A stretch of DNA of 64,000 nucleotides from Bursaphelenchus xylophilus (Eukaryota > Nematoda > Chromadorea > Rhabditida > Aphelenchoididae): contig CAJFCV020000004.1 of NCBI GenBank assembly GCA_904066235.2, positions 9,610,001-9,674,000 on the forward strand, in the 5' to 3' direction. Shown piece after piece: positions 46,001 to 59,200 of the stretch. How positions within the stretch are numbered: the first letter of the stretch is position 1; the number at the start of each line of letters is the position of its first letter. A model generated the notes under the pieces. The model was not told the DNA's origin. It worked only from the letters and a program-made list of their open reading frames with translations, and searched no databases. Made by a program: the position numbers and the translations under genes.

Positions 46001-48435
46001 CCCGACGGGGCATCGGACAATGTGAAGCAAGTGGCAATGATGAGTGAAATCGGTGCCTTCAAATTTGCATACGTCTCGATTGACGGCCATGGATTACTGG
46101 GTTTGTCATTGAAGTTTTTTAAGGTTTAAGGAAAATTATTTAAAAAGGAAATAGTGATTTTTGTGTTGCTTTACGATCAGCAGAATCAATATTATAACAG
46201 ATGTTTCGGTGTCTGGATTGCAACTGAATTGGCTTCACTTTCATTTTGCACAAAGTCCTACAAAAACGAGACGCCAAGAGAAGCGGAGGCCATGTTTTCC
46301 TCATCAATCACTCATTTCGGCGTCTCAGCCCCCTCCCAAAAGTTCCTCATGACCGAAGGCGAAAGCGACGGAGCGAAAATGCGAATCGCTTCAAGGACTC
46401 GTGTTTCTGGGTTTACAAGAGTTTTGTCGTGTTGAAATCATAAGGTCATACGAAATTCTACAGTGTGAAATCATGTAAGTAACTCGCAGTAAATCTTCAG
46501 CAACTCATAATATGCCACAATAGATGGAAAAAGAGGTCATATGCAAATTTCCACAAGCATCAAAACATACCGAAATCAAAGCATCCACAAACTTTTTTCC
46601 GTTACTTTTCTCCGCGTTCATTGCTGGCTTTTATTCTCCGGAAATTCGGACACTTTAAACGAACCCTCAACTGACCAGCAGGAAATGAAGAGCCAATATG
46701 CAAATTAGTGTCAGCCGTTTTTTAATGCACTCCATCGCGAAAAAAGGTTCCGAAATTTTTCGTGTGAAACGAGGGACCCTCTAATAATACTGTACGGGAA
46801 GGAAGGCTCGGATTTTTTAATTTAATTCTTCACAACAACGAAAACTTTTTTGCTCAAGAGGACTGCTGGCCATTAAAATTCATTGCCTGGAGCGCGGTGT
46901 CGTTTTGTTAATCCATCGCGCGGAAACAATGACCGCAGGGTGGGCTCATGACGAATGGCCTTTTTCGGGGCGAACGCTCTCAAAGTCGACGGCCCGAAAT
47001 TTATGATAATTTAAGGGGGAGATTTTGAAATTTTCTGAAATTTGTCGAAGGCCAAAATTTCGCGCCAATCAAAGCTGATGTAGGCCTCAAAGTTTTGGAA
47101 ACAAATTGCGAAATCGCTGTATTCTGTCCAAAACAAAAGGACCGCTTTTTGAAGGCACCGCTTGCCCCGTCTTTACACACTTCTCCTCAGGTAAAACTGG
47201 AGATGTCACCTTGTTGCGTGTGCGGATTTTCCGAAGGGAACTACCGAAGGAACACTGTGTTTTACATGCCGACATGGTTTGTAGAGGCAACAGCCTATGG
47301 TAAGGATGGTCTGGACAAAGAAAAGAGGCATAACAGAAGCAAAATAAATCGTACCGACAAGGTCCCGTTGAATTTTAGGGTCATCGAAATTACCGAAATT
47401 TTCGATTATTTCCGCACGGCTTCACTTAGTCTTCGAATTTTTCAATTCGCTTTGACAATTTTTCTATCCGAGGAGATTCAAATACCATGTGATTTGTCAA
47501 TACAGTAGGCTTTTTGCACCTCAGTCAGTCCCTCCGGTCAGCTTTCAAATCCCGACAGACCGGACGTAAGTTTATTTGAATCGAAAAATGAGCTGACAGC
47601 GTCTTCAAATCGGCGCTTTATACGGCCAAATCTTGATATAAATGGCTCTCATTGGCTATCGTACACAGCGGCCAAAGGTGGCGCCCGGCCCCATGGGGAA
47701 AGCGCGCAGCGACGGATGTAAATGGCGAAAAGCACTTAATCCTAATTTCGAATCCGGAACCCCCATTGAAAGTGGGCCTGATGTACGGTAACGGAGGTGG
47801 CGTAAGCGAATGGTATGAGAAAAATTTCCACGTGAGTCGTGTTACATAACGGGAAGCGCAAAATTTCCGCGCTGGCCAAGTTTATTTCCAAATGGCCCGC
47901 TGAAGAGCTGGCTCATAAAAAATTTGCATAATTTGACAGGGATTTGTCTTCCTCGACTGCGATTTCGCACCCGGACAGATGCGCGAATTTTCTGTCAAGT
48001 TGCGGAGGTTTGAAAAATAAAGACTCTGTAAAACCAAGAACTTGACCATTTATTAAAATCAATCACTTCAACTTCAACGTATATCAATTTTTTCGTATAA
48101 TTTACGTATAAAAAATGGTTTATTGTCAAAAATGTCTCATAAAATTGCTCCATCATTGATCGGTTTATGATGGCTGCGTTGTGTTGACGCAACTTCCCAT
48201 GTTCCAAATTTATGACCCGAAGCGTGCCCACTTGACTTTATGACCTGCCAGATTCAACGGGATGATTAGTGGAGATTACATTCAATCGGTTGCATAACTG
48301 CACATCTCTGGGCGATTATTTACTATATATTGGGTATTTAATGATGCTCGAGTTGATGTTTCAGGCCTTAAAAGAGGCTAGGTCAAAAATTTCTAAACGA
48401 TGCGACCTTTATAATATGTTTTATGCCTTGATTCA

Positions 48436-48884
48436 CAGAGGAAGTACCCCAAGTGCGACACTCAGATTTTGATAAAACTTGGCACAAATTTAGAATTATT
48501 TTTTCTAGGATATATGCGAAAATCCTAGCTTGCGCTTTGTAGAAACAATCGAGATTTTTAAATCGAAAGTTGGCAAAACTTTAAGACGTTTTGCCGAATT
48601 TCGGCACGAAAGGTTTCGTGCCTATTTCTTATAGAGGGTAAGTTTTCCACAAAAAAAATAATTTTTTTCCTCAAGAAACTAGCAAGGTTATAGCCAAAAA
48701 GTGTTCTTCTCTCTGACCGCTCTCCGCGTTTAGCGTACTCTCTCGGCGGCAAAGATGGTTCGATATCTCGGCGGTACTTTCAAAGAGCGAGCTAAAGCTT
48801 TCAAGAATTGATACTTAGTCCATGCCCGATGTGTGTGAAAATTTTAAAGAAAATCTGAGCGTCGCATTTGGGGTACTTCCTCTG
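48436..48884. repeat. Family A MITE, complete copy A12
   Basis: Termini CAGAGGAAGTACCCC and GGGGTACTTCCTCTG, flanked by TCA on both sides; 449 bp. Confidence 0.88.
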
Positions 48885-50980
48885 TCAGTTTGGTTCATTG
48901 TTAAATGAGTGTTTTGCAGAGCGTGTACAAGGAAAATTGGCGATAGTTTATGTCAATTTTAAGACTAGGCAGTTTTCGTGCTATTTGAGGAGGGAAGTTT
49001 TCCACAAACTATCAATTTTTGCCAACCAGAATTCGCAGATACGTAAGTTTAAGATAGAGAAAACTTTTTTTCTGTAACCACAAGTTCGGCTGAAATTTCA
49101 AATATAATTTTATTAGAGTGTCCCATAAGTCTTGCAAATTTTTGGTCATCGATTTGTGCGAATTTTTGTAACCTTTGAAACCCGTTACGGAGTATGTTGG
49201 ATATACGGATTTGAAGCTCAGATAAAGCGCTTCTAAATCGTCTATGACCAGGCCACATAAGGTTCACCTGCTACCCACACTGCCCCGATATTGTATTAGA
49301 CATTAAGAAAAATTTTGCCTGCTCATGTTAAAATGAATATGCTTTGTAAAATTAGGCCCACTAAACATGAAGATACGACGCATGAGAGCTTTGGATCTTA
49401 TTCTAGTCCGCTCTGCGATTATGGGGAACTGTTTTGTGTCTGGCCGACGCTCGTCATTTCGCATGTTCACTGATATGCGGCCACTTCATAAGTTGCAAAA
49501 TTCTGAAAAAATCTGGGTCCCTCGGAAAGACTTCGAATGCAAAACCACATTATCCTGAAAATTCAACTGTATACGGAAGGCTCAACTCTTAACAGCACTC
49601 CCCCGTTTCTGCAGGTATTTATTTTTTAACAATAAGCGTTTTTGTATTCATTATTTCTGTTTCTCTCGTGGCATTTCCCACCAAGAAGCGGCCGGGAAAT
49701 ATCGCGAGAAGCCAATTCCCTCAATATAATGCTTTTGACCTTCGAACGACACATTTTTCGTAAATGAAATAAAATTTTAATGATTGGTTTACGATAGGCA
49801 TAAACGTGGGTCTAGAACTCGGGTTTAGAGCACCTTGATGCAGTTTATTATTCATAATCGAAGAAAATTTTTGTGAAATAAATGCGGTTCCCCTCTGACG
49901 CCTTCGCATCTTAAATTTTGCCCGGCATGTGGGCAAAATTTATGGAAAATTGCGCTAAAAACATCCTTCTTGTCAGTGCTATCAGAGTAGAGTTATTCAT
50001 CGAGGGCTCAGTTCTGTCTATAGCCAACAAGACAAGCCTTAAATGCCGCCATAACACATAACATATAACACAGGTCTTCATGACCACAGTAATCGTTGCT
50101 TTGTTGTACGCTCCGTGAAGCGCAATTTGTCAACGAGCCGTTTGAATGACAAGTGGGTAAAGTCGGAACCCGTTGTGGGCAAAGAGATGACATGCCGCTG
50201 ATTGTGCTTATTGCGCAATTAATGTAATGCCGCGGCAATTAGTCAATATTTTTGAGAGTCTATCGAGCCACATTCCGATGAAACGTTTTTATTAATTAAG
50301 AAAACTTCAGCGATACAACAAACCAAGTGGTCAATTCCTGAAAACTGAAAATTTTAGCTTGCGTTTTTCAGACGCAACCGAGTAATTCAGCGATTTATGT
50401 CGACAAGAGAGAGCGAGAACTGTGGAGTCCTGTAGAGGGAAAATTGGCCATACTTTTGGCAATTCTGCAGGGACAAGTTTGGTTTTTTGTAGAGCGAGCG
50501 GGCACTTCTGGGAAACCTGTCGAGAGGCCCAACAACCCACTAACGAGACAAGACGAGAGCTCAAGAGTCAAGTGATTTATTCAGTGGAAAGGAGGCCTTT
50601 TATAGGGAAGCCCCACGTAGGAAAGTACGATCAAATTTGAATAAATGAAGATCGTTCCTCGTGGGAAAATCCTCGAAGCTCGGTTCCGCGTCACACAACC
50701 ATTTTTCGGGCAGCCACTCTGCGGGCAAAATTTAGGAGCGCCAAATCTCCATTTCGGAGATTTGGCGGCCTGGGGCATTTTCGGGCAACCGACACATGCG
50801 GGCAACAGGATGAAAGTTACTTGCAATTTTGTGGTTTTTTGCGGAAAAAACAGACTTTCAAAAATTGCTCTCAACAGGAGAAGCAGCCAGGAAACTTTTC
50901 ATACCATAAATTCGCAACAAAACGCGTCCCATTTTTCCATTTTTCGACCTTAAAATCTTCGTCGATTCCGCAACATGGTA

Positions 50981-51252
50981 CAGTGGGGGATTTGATCCAG
51001 TGGCAAAGAAGGTTCCATTTTGCATCCAGGAATCGTCAAAACTGGGGCAAAATGCTTCCCTCTCCGAGTGGAAAAACTTCCACTCGTTTTGAGGGGCGCG
51101 CCTTTTTCCGCACAAAATTTTCCGCACAGCGGGCGCGCTTTTGAAATCGGAGTTTTTTTTTCACTTGGAAAGGGAGGTATTTTGCCACATTTTTTGATGC
51201 TCGCTGGATGCAAAATGGTACGTTTTTTGCCAGTGGGTCAGTGCTCTCACTG
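50981..51252. repeat. Family B hairpin MITE, copy B7
   Basis: CAGTGGGGGATTTGATCCAG at the left and its mirror at the right, TA-flanked; arms share gcaaaatgcttccctctcc. Confidence 0.85.
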
Positions 51253-51932
51253 TATGTCTTTAAAAATTTTTTCTAAATTTTGGCAAAGATCCGTTAAAAT
51301 CTGAACGTCCCACGTGGAGTACTTACCTTGTAAATTTGCGTCAAGTTTCATCTAGATCGCTGCCGATGCTCAGGCAGGCTCCTGTTAGAAAAACGCCAGA
51401 ACAAAAATGCTGCATCATTCTGATGAAAGATCGCAACGAAATTTGTGACATTTTGATTGATTCAATGGAACCAGAAAACTCCCCGATTCATAGTGCAATT
51501 CCCCTTGTGTACCGATTATGCAGAACGCAAAGACAGAGAGTCTTTTGGCATGTGTCGATTAGATTTTGAAATACACATTTTGTAGTGCTGTTGGCAATCA
51601 GACAACGTCATACGTGCCATTTCGAATCCGGGAATTGGGTCGCAACTCAAACATTTATCGGAAGGTCGGATCTGCCTCCTACACCAATGAAGGATCAAAT
51701 TAAAAAAAAAACTGGTGCTACCACATTAACATTGAAACCCCCGAAAAACACCGCGCTCCATTTTCGGAGCCGCTTTATCTAAATTTCAGTTGCGAAGAAA
51801 GAAACAGGATTCTCGATGCACGGGTATGGAGATATGCGGATCAAAAGCTGTGTAATGTATAAGTTGCAACTCAATGCTTAGATTAAAGTAGTTGGAAATT
51901 ATGATATCATAGAAAGTAAAACGATATTAATA

Positions 51933-52178
51933 CTGGCGGATCTGATTCAGTGGCAAAAAACGTATCAATTTGCACCCGGGAAGTATCAAAAATGTTGCAA
52001 AATACCTCCCTCTCCAAGTGAAAGAACTCCGATTTTAAAGGCTGTTTTTGTGAGGGAAACGGCGCGCCTTTCAAAAGGGAGTTTTTTTTAGTTAGAGAGG
52101 GAGGCATTTTGCCACATTTTTTGATACTTCCCCGATGCAAAATGATACGTTTTTGCCACTGGATCAGGTCCGTCACTG
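51933..52178. repeat. Family B hairpin MITE, copy B8
   Basis: Left end ctggcggatctgattcagtg, right end ggatcaggtccgtcactg, TA on both sides; arms carry aaatacctccctctccaag. Confidence 0.83.
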
Positions 52179-53624
52179 TATTTAAATCTTCTCACGTCTT
52201 CTGCCCAGCACATCAGTTCCTGAAAATATTGGAGTTACAGGCGAAATATTTAGCAACCTTCGCCTTCAAGAAACTACGCGAAAAGCGGAAATTGCAGTAT
52301 ATCGTGTCTTGTAAGAATCTGAGTAATTTTTTTTTTGTTTGAAAAACCCGCTGTCACGAGTTCAGTGAGAGCACGTGTGTAAAGGTCCCTAATCTAGTTG
52401 CTATTTCTGATCCCAAGCCCAAATAATACTATACAAAGCACGATGACAAACGACTAACAATACTAATGAAACAACGTCACAAATGAACTCACAATACTTG
52501 AGGAACCAACTTCACAAGGGCTGACCATAGACGCAATACTAATAGACTAAAGTAGAAGTAGAAGTACGATTTATTGCAACATCCAACCGGGAAAAACAGA
52601 CACAAAAATAGTACAATAATAATTGGCGACTTCTCTTCCTTTTATACCAATTTGTCGGTCATTCCGTGAGAATATGCAAATTCGCACGCAAAGTCGTGAC
52701 ACCGCAAAACCATGCGGACTTTTGCTCGGCGACTTTCGATCTAAAAACGTTGGTGGCTTCTGCAAGGAGAAACTGTGCATTTGTAAACCACAGAAAACAA
52801 GCGTATCTCTGAAACTGCTGCTTTTACGTCTTGACAAAAGAAAGGCTCTAAATGTATGTTTTCCGCAGTAAATCAATTAAAAACCCACATGCAGAATATG
52901 TATTATATGTAATATACGTAATTGTTTGCTTCCGGACAAAAGAGAAAGTTTTCCGGATGCCTTGTTTTCCAAGCTTCTCTATGATGTCGCGTAAAAAGTC
53001 CATCTATTGCGATCCCCAAATTCCTTGACCGACCGAAGATAGTCCGGCCCGGCCGACTGGCCACGAGAGTAACGCTGATAAGCTGTTCTAGGCATTTCAA
53101 TTGATATGCTGAGATTGAAGGGACTTGTGAGTGGTGCCATTTTCCAAATTCCGGAATGCCCCTCATTTTTTTCCGCCGAGAGGCTTTCTCAATTATCTGA
53201 GTTTGGTGCGTTGACATATATGTTTCCCGTGGGCGCCGAAAATTTACTTTTCGAGATTTTAAACAGATATCAAATTAGAAATCAGCAGAAACAATCTCTG
53301 CGCTTAATTTTTGACCAACTATCAATGGCCTCCGCGGGAATTCGTGTCTTGGTAAAGTGCTGATTAGACATGAAATAAACAAACACATCGGCAATGCGAT
53401 GGGTTTTTGAGACAGTAGGCTGAAGTGTGGTGAGTGCCGTACAGAGCTTTTGAAACAAATCTTACCCTGCCCTACCCTACAAAGTCGGAAAAATACGTCA
53501 GACAAGTTATTGAGCGTTTCTAAGGCTTTTATGGTTTGAAAAGCGAATGTCGAAAAAGTTTATTCGTCTACAAAAAACGACGGAAAATTGTGATGACATT
53601 TTGCTTACTTACTTACGTTGCGGG

Positions 53625-54020
53625 CAACCATTTTGTGGGCATTTTTTTGCGGGTAACCACTTTGCAGACAGCCGGCATTTGAGGGCAGTATCGACATTTG
53701 TGGGCAGCCGACACTTGCGGGCAACAGGATAAAAGAATTTCTGCGACACTGTGGGTTTTTTTGGAAGACCTGCCGACATTTGGGGGTAAGATAATGCTGA
53801 TTCTGTTGGAACTTCCGTATAACCAACCGACGTTTCCGAGCAACTGTTTTTTTAAGTTGGACGAAAGATAACCTTAACCTATTGTGAATTGAGTTACCCA
53901 AACTCGAGATATTGTATTCAAAAAATAAGGGTTGGATGACTTCAAAAAATTCCAACAGAATCACCGTGTTTCGTTCTTTCTGTTGCCAGCAAAGAAATTT
54001 CCCGCAAAGTGGTTGCCCGC
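53625..54020. repeat. Inverted repeat with GCGGGCAACC units
   Basis: The left side has several short units such as tgcgggcaaccattttgtgg, gcgggtaaccactttgc, gtgggcagccgacac and gcgggcaacagg. The right side has the reverse form cccgcaaagtggttgcccgc. Similar units occur at about 50705-50810. Confidence 0.55.
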
Positions 54021-54161
54021 AAATGTGTGCACGCCTGATTTTAATATTTTCGCCTGGCATATGCCCTACGTGCGCACAAAATTTAAATAAGATCTGATAG
54101 TTGCAGTTGGGACCTTCCCTTGTCCCAAATGAGAGTGTGCTTGATTCTGGACAGGTAAGTA

Positions 54162-54651
54162 CAGGGTGGTTCAGCTAAGTTCGCGGATGTAAAATGCTTG
54201 TAACTTTTCACATTTTTTGGGTAGCCCTTAGCTTTTTGGCTAACGTCATCAGCGAATGGGGCCGAAACTTTGCGTTTTTTCGAAATTTGCATATCTATGC
54301 CCTCCGGATATCACCCCTAACGGTTGGAATTTTCGGATTTTTTTTGATTCCATCGTATTCTACGCAAAATTCTATGACTTCTGAAGCCCACTTACAATTT
54401 ACAATTATCGACCGCTCGAAAGTTATAAGCGATTTTCGAGATTTTTCGGAAATTTTCAGATTGAAGCGTGAAAAAGCATGTATGACTTTGAAGGGTCATA
54501 ACTCGACGTAGGATTGATCATTTTTAATGATCTTTTTTTAAACAAAATGGTAACTACTAAGGAATAAAATGAGCTATTGCGCATAAAAATTGAACAATCC
54601 TATAAAAAGTTATAAGCATTTTACATCCGCGAAGTTAGCTGAACCACCCTG
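54162..54651. repeat. Family E MITE
   Basis: 490-bp element with long terminal inverted repeats: CAGGGTGGTTCAGCTAAGTT then cgcggatgtaaaatgctt at the left, mirrored by aagcattttacatccgcg and aactaacc-like ends at the right. TA flanks both sides (54160-54161, 54652-54653). Confidence 0.85.
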
Positions 54652-55113
54652 TATGTCAACTTCCTCGTTGGAGTTTCCCGCTCCCAGTGCATACGTGCCC
54701 AACGTTTGACATGTGATTGAGATCGGGACAACCATCGGTACGGGGCAAGAAAAACTCGACTTTTCCTTAGAAATAAACCTTGACGGCAAAAGACCAAGGT
54801 TACCGCTACATTAGCCTTATGCAATAGCTTCGTCCGCAAATGACGCGAGCACAACCTACACCGCCTACATACCTGCCCAGAGGAACAGCGTGCCGTACCG
54901 CGCCCGTCCGCGCCTCCCGCCCACATCTTAATCGCAATATACGGAGGCGGTTAGAGGATTTATGATATTCTGCCTTCGTTGTTGATTCCGTCCGCCGATA
55001 ATGCGGCGTACTTATTTCTTAAAGATTTCACCAAGTTATTCCACTTTGCTCTCCAGTCGCTACAAAGAGCGTCTTGAGGCTTTCTTTGAAACACTTGGGC
55101 TTTATTTTAAGCG

Positions 55114-56048
55114 ATGAAAAGGACTTGCAAGAAGTGTCGTATGCATGGGGTCGAGAGTTCGTACAGTGGGCACTCTCGATGTTGTCCATATATCGGCTGT
55201 GACTGTCAGAAGGTAATCATTTTACACTGTTATCCTTTTACTAGCAAGAACAAAGTTTTACGCCTTTTTTAGTTTGACTACGAATAAGGGAAGCCTCCGA
55301 ATTTAAGGACATTTTGCACAAATTGCGATTAATTTTTTCGAAGAAGCATTCCTAGCTTGCATTCACAGCTTATGGCAGAAACTAGGCCTTCTGGTGCCTC
55401 TCCATTTAGCATACTGTTTCGGCGGCAATATGTCACATGTTTGTATAGAATTGGGCAAAAATATGAGCGTCGCGCTTGGGATACTTTCCTTGTCTGATAA
55501 ACATCTTTATTCATTTCAATAATGAATAAAGATATTTGTATTGGACCAATTATAATGGTATATATTCCAATATATTCCAGTGTCATCAAGTTGACTTCCA
55601 TCGGAAGAGAATCCGCGACTTTGTGAACAAGCTGAATCGCCGGCGGATAGACGAACGCCGCAGCCACTTTCAATCTCCTACGTGCTCCCCGAGCACCTCC
55701 AGCTCTTCCGTCGACCAACCGACTACAGTGTCGAGCTGCCAAGGTTCAACTCAACCGCCCAGCCCGGCGGCCTCTTATTTCGGCGCATTTTCACCCGTTG
55801 AGCCCAGCCTTGATCTACAGCCGCCTCTCTGGCCAGCAGCGCCGGCAGACGTTTCAAAACCAACAGCACACGACCGTCGAGACAATAGAAAATGGAAAGT
55901 TGTACCGATAATTCCGATACCAATCAAGCAGTTGTTCCCGGATGGGCATGTAAAGCCTGTTGAATCTTTTTTAATTGACCCTTCGCTACTGTTTGATAAT
56001 TCGTATACCTCATTGTTCTCGCATGGCTATGAAGTCTGCAGCCAATAA
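55114..56048 (+). CDS. DM-domain (doublesex/mab-3) transcription factor
   Basis: Two exons in phase, 55114-55212 and 55581-56048, giving 188 residues. The DM zinc module starts almost at the N-terminus and spans the splice: CKKCRMHGVESSYSGHSRCC, then IGCDCQK in exon 1, and CHQVDFHRKRIRDFV as the start of exon 2. Order and spacing of C-x2-C, the HG and GH pairs, and C-x-C-x2-C match the DM family, followed by a basic tail KLNRRRIDERR. The rest is Ser/Pro-rich without a second DM domain. Family members control sex-specific development and neural fate. The TAA stop codon lies within an AATAAA (56044-56049), a possible poly(A) signal. The gene converges with the bestrophin gene 176 bp away. The intron contains a degenerate family A copy. 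Confidence 0.88.
55285..55497. repeat. Family A MITE, degenerate copy A13
   Basis: Begins aagggaagcctccg and ends gagcgtcgcgcttgggatac plus tttccttg in the DM gene intron; about half-length and diverged. Confidence 0.6.
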
Positions 56049-56102
56049 AAAGTAAACTTATGTTTAAAAAATGCCGCGTTGCGAATCGCAATTTTAAAAA
56101 GC

Positions 56103-56108
56103 TTTATT
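56103..56108 (-). terminator. Poly(A) signal AATAAA of the bestrophin gene
   Basis: Minus-strand AATAAA 116 bp past the bestrophin stop codon, just beyond the 3' end of the convergent DM gene. Confidence 0.55.
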
Positions 56109-56224
56109 AAATTCGGGACAAAATTTGAAAGCTCACGGCAGAAAGCTTATTTTGCCCCGAGAGTTTGATGATTAGAAGTTTATTTAGTTTATGGAAAGAA
56201 TCTTTAATACAACGAATAACAAGG

Positions 56225-59200
56225 TCAGAATCTTGAGCGTTCAGTGTTATTGTCCAGGTCCACAACCGTCTTGTCACGGCCGTTGAGGATCACGGAGTTT
56301 TCATTGGTTGGCTTTACCCTGAAATGGAAAAGTAAATTACTTATACGACCTTCTTTTATATGCATAGCAAGGATATTTCACGACTTTAAACTTGACAATG
56401 GAAGAAATAAAAGATGAGAGCAACTGTATACATGTAGTGCATTACTTTAGATGTTTCTTTTTATGGACAGAGAACGTTTAAAACGGTACTATAGTCTAAC
56501 AAACGTTCAAAGACTTGAATAACGGGAAGTTTGTACTGCGGGGTTCCTGACAATATTTATATTTTCTGAAAGCCAGCTTTTTGCTCTACTGCCATGCCAA
56601 ATTTCAGCCTTCTAGCGCAAACGGCTAGCGAAATATGGAGAGAAAAAGCAAGCGCATTCCGAAAAAAAATGAAAAAGTCCCGGAGGTCGGTTGTGCCCCA
56701 AAAGTACAGAATACTGTGCAATGAAGCTTTCAATAAAAAACTCACTTACTTTCTCCTGTCGCGAATACTTTTCCACGCTCTGTCGTGATTATTTTCCCTT
56801 TTGCTCCGCACTTTCTCCGAATGAGCTTTGTTGTGACCGGTTACATCAACCACCTCTGAGCAGCTGACATAAGTGTCTTTGCCCAAATGGCTCAGTCTGG
56901 ATTTGTGAGGTACCATGTGGACTTTAGATTCGTCTTCAACCATACTGGAAAAATGAAATTTTTGATTTAGATTTTGATCTCTTTTATAATTATTTTTTGA
57001 CGGACGTGCAGTGCAGCGGTCCATTGGCGAAAAACGTGTCATTTTGCATCCGGGAAGTATCAAAAATGCAGCAAAATACCTCCCTCTCCAAGTGAAAAAC
57101 TCCGATTTCAAAAGCGCGCCCACTACTTATTGTTGCTCAAAGAAAGGGCGCGCAGTTCAATAAGTTGGAGAGGGAGGCATTTTGCCACATTTTTGATACT
57201 TTCCGGATGCAAAACGATACGTTTTTTTGCCACTGGATCAGGTGCGTTGTTTTTTTACACAGAACTCTGAGACACTGAAAAATTTTTTTTTGTTGTCCGA
57301 GGCTTGTCGATTGCTGAACATTATAAGCCCACTTACTTGACTTCATAGGCACTTCCGACCAGCGGCTGAACCGTTCTTCCAGCTGCGGTGTATGTGTATA
57401 ATGGATGAATCACATGGTCATTCCAATGTTTGTCTTTTGTTAGGCTTGGCACATCGTTCGCTCCACGGTCCGCCAACAACATGCCGGTAATCAAATTCTT
57501 GTCCATCACGCAGTTGATTTCCAAGTCATCGTCGTCCTCTCCGAGAGGGTTGAGGAGGGCTTCGGCAACTTTCATCCATCCCATGTAGACAAAGAACTCA
57601 ACCATTGTCATAATGGGTACCCAGAGGTCTAGCTGGAAAATTGGAGAGATTTTTAATGGAAAAAGATTTTTAATGGAAAATGCTAAAAGTTGAAAAGTTT
57701 TGCGGCAAAGAAGAAGACTTACAGTGAAGGAGCCGATCCAGTGGCAAAAAACGTACCATTTTGCACCCGGGAAGCATCAAAAATGTGGCAAAATGCTTCA
57801 CTCCCCAAGTGGAAAGACTTCGTTTTGAAGGGCGCGGCAAAATGTGGCAAAATGCTTCCCAAATGAAAAAAGAAATCGTTTTGAAGGGCGCCCTTTCCCT
57901 CACAAAAAGAGCGGGCGCAGTTTTAAAACCAGAGCTTTGCAAAAAGAGAGGGAAGCATTTTGCCACATTTTTGATACTCCTTTTTAGAAAATGGTGCGTT
58001 TTTTGCCACTGGATCAGGTCCCCCACTGTATGGTACAAAAGTTTTTTTTAAAGTTGTCTCATTCCTACCTCATCGCTTTTGATATGTTGCCGACTAACTA
58101 AACAGATCCCAAAGTACATTCGTACAGCCAGAAATACGACTTGCGGGTAGATCAAAGGAATAGGAATCCAGTCGAATTTCAGCAATCTTGTCAGGCCCTC
58201 TCGGAAGTGTTGCAGATCCTAAATGACGATGGTTAATGAAAAAAGTTCATTTGTTGTCACAATAAGATAGAAAAATAAAGTTCAATGGAGGCCTACCTCC
58301 ACAAGGTAGACAAGAATATGATCGCTGTCAATACGTTTGTCGTGTTTGGCTTTGTCCAGAATCCCATAACACCAATGTAATGGCATCCAATACCTCGTGT
58401 ATTCATCATGCACGCTCATCAGTTCCTCTCGCTCTTTGTCGGTCATAAAGCCTAAAAGAAACTCCTTTACATTGTTTTGGCTTAGACGTTAAATACGCTT
58501 TTTGAATATCACAATACCAACCGGAGCTCATTATAAACCGAGGACGGCAAAAATGGAGCAACAAAGAAGATATATTTCTTTTCCTCACCTGCAGCAACCA
58601 TTGTCTCGTAGGTGGGGAACCGTTTCCTGACCTGCATACTGATGTCCCTCAAAACCAGCGCTTGATTTAGCACCATGTATCGAATCAGCGTCCTTCGACA
58701 CATCCTCGTTTCCTCGTCCGTCCCGTGAATAAAATTGGCAAAATTTGTGGCCGAACTGACAAATAAAAAATTATTTTAAAAGGAGTTTTTTGTCTAATTG
58801 TAAGAAAAAATTAATCAAAATTTATGCCAATTTTCATCAAATTGAAAGCCAAACTAGAAGCACTGTCACTGTCAGCCATACAGTGAAAGTAAAACAATAT
58901 TAATGAAAGGGCGATAGACTATATACATTATGCAGTGGCGGACCAGATCCAGTGGCAAAAAACATACCATTTTGCATCCAGGAAGCATCAAAAAATGTGG
59001 CAAAATACCTCCCTCTGCAAGTGAAAAATCTCTCTTTTTTTATGAGGAAAAAGGCCGCGCTCTTCAAAACAAAGTTTTTTTCACTTGGAGAGGGAAGCAT
59101 TTTGCCACATTTTTGATACTTCCCGGATGTAAAATGGTACGTTTTTGCCACTGGAACCGGTCCTACACTGTAAATACGACCAAACTTACTTGTCAATCCA

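Larger units (their letters stand above)
43027..55113. other. 12-kb stretch without a supported gene, upstream of elt-1-like gene
   Basis: No frame has motif, start and splice support; those at 46154-46435 and 47095-47508 were examined and not called. The stretch holds MITEs A12, B7, B8, a repeat of GCGGGCAACC units, and element E. The part nearest 43 kb is the presumed control region of the GATA factor. Confidence 0.5.

Noticed and set aside
53885..53912. Possible spliced-leader sequence (ttacccaaactcgag)
   Set aside because: Matches SL1 for only about 8 bases, with no SL RNA context or Sm site recognised.
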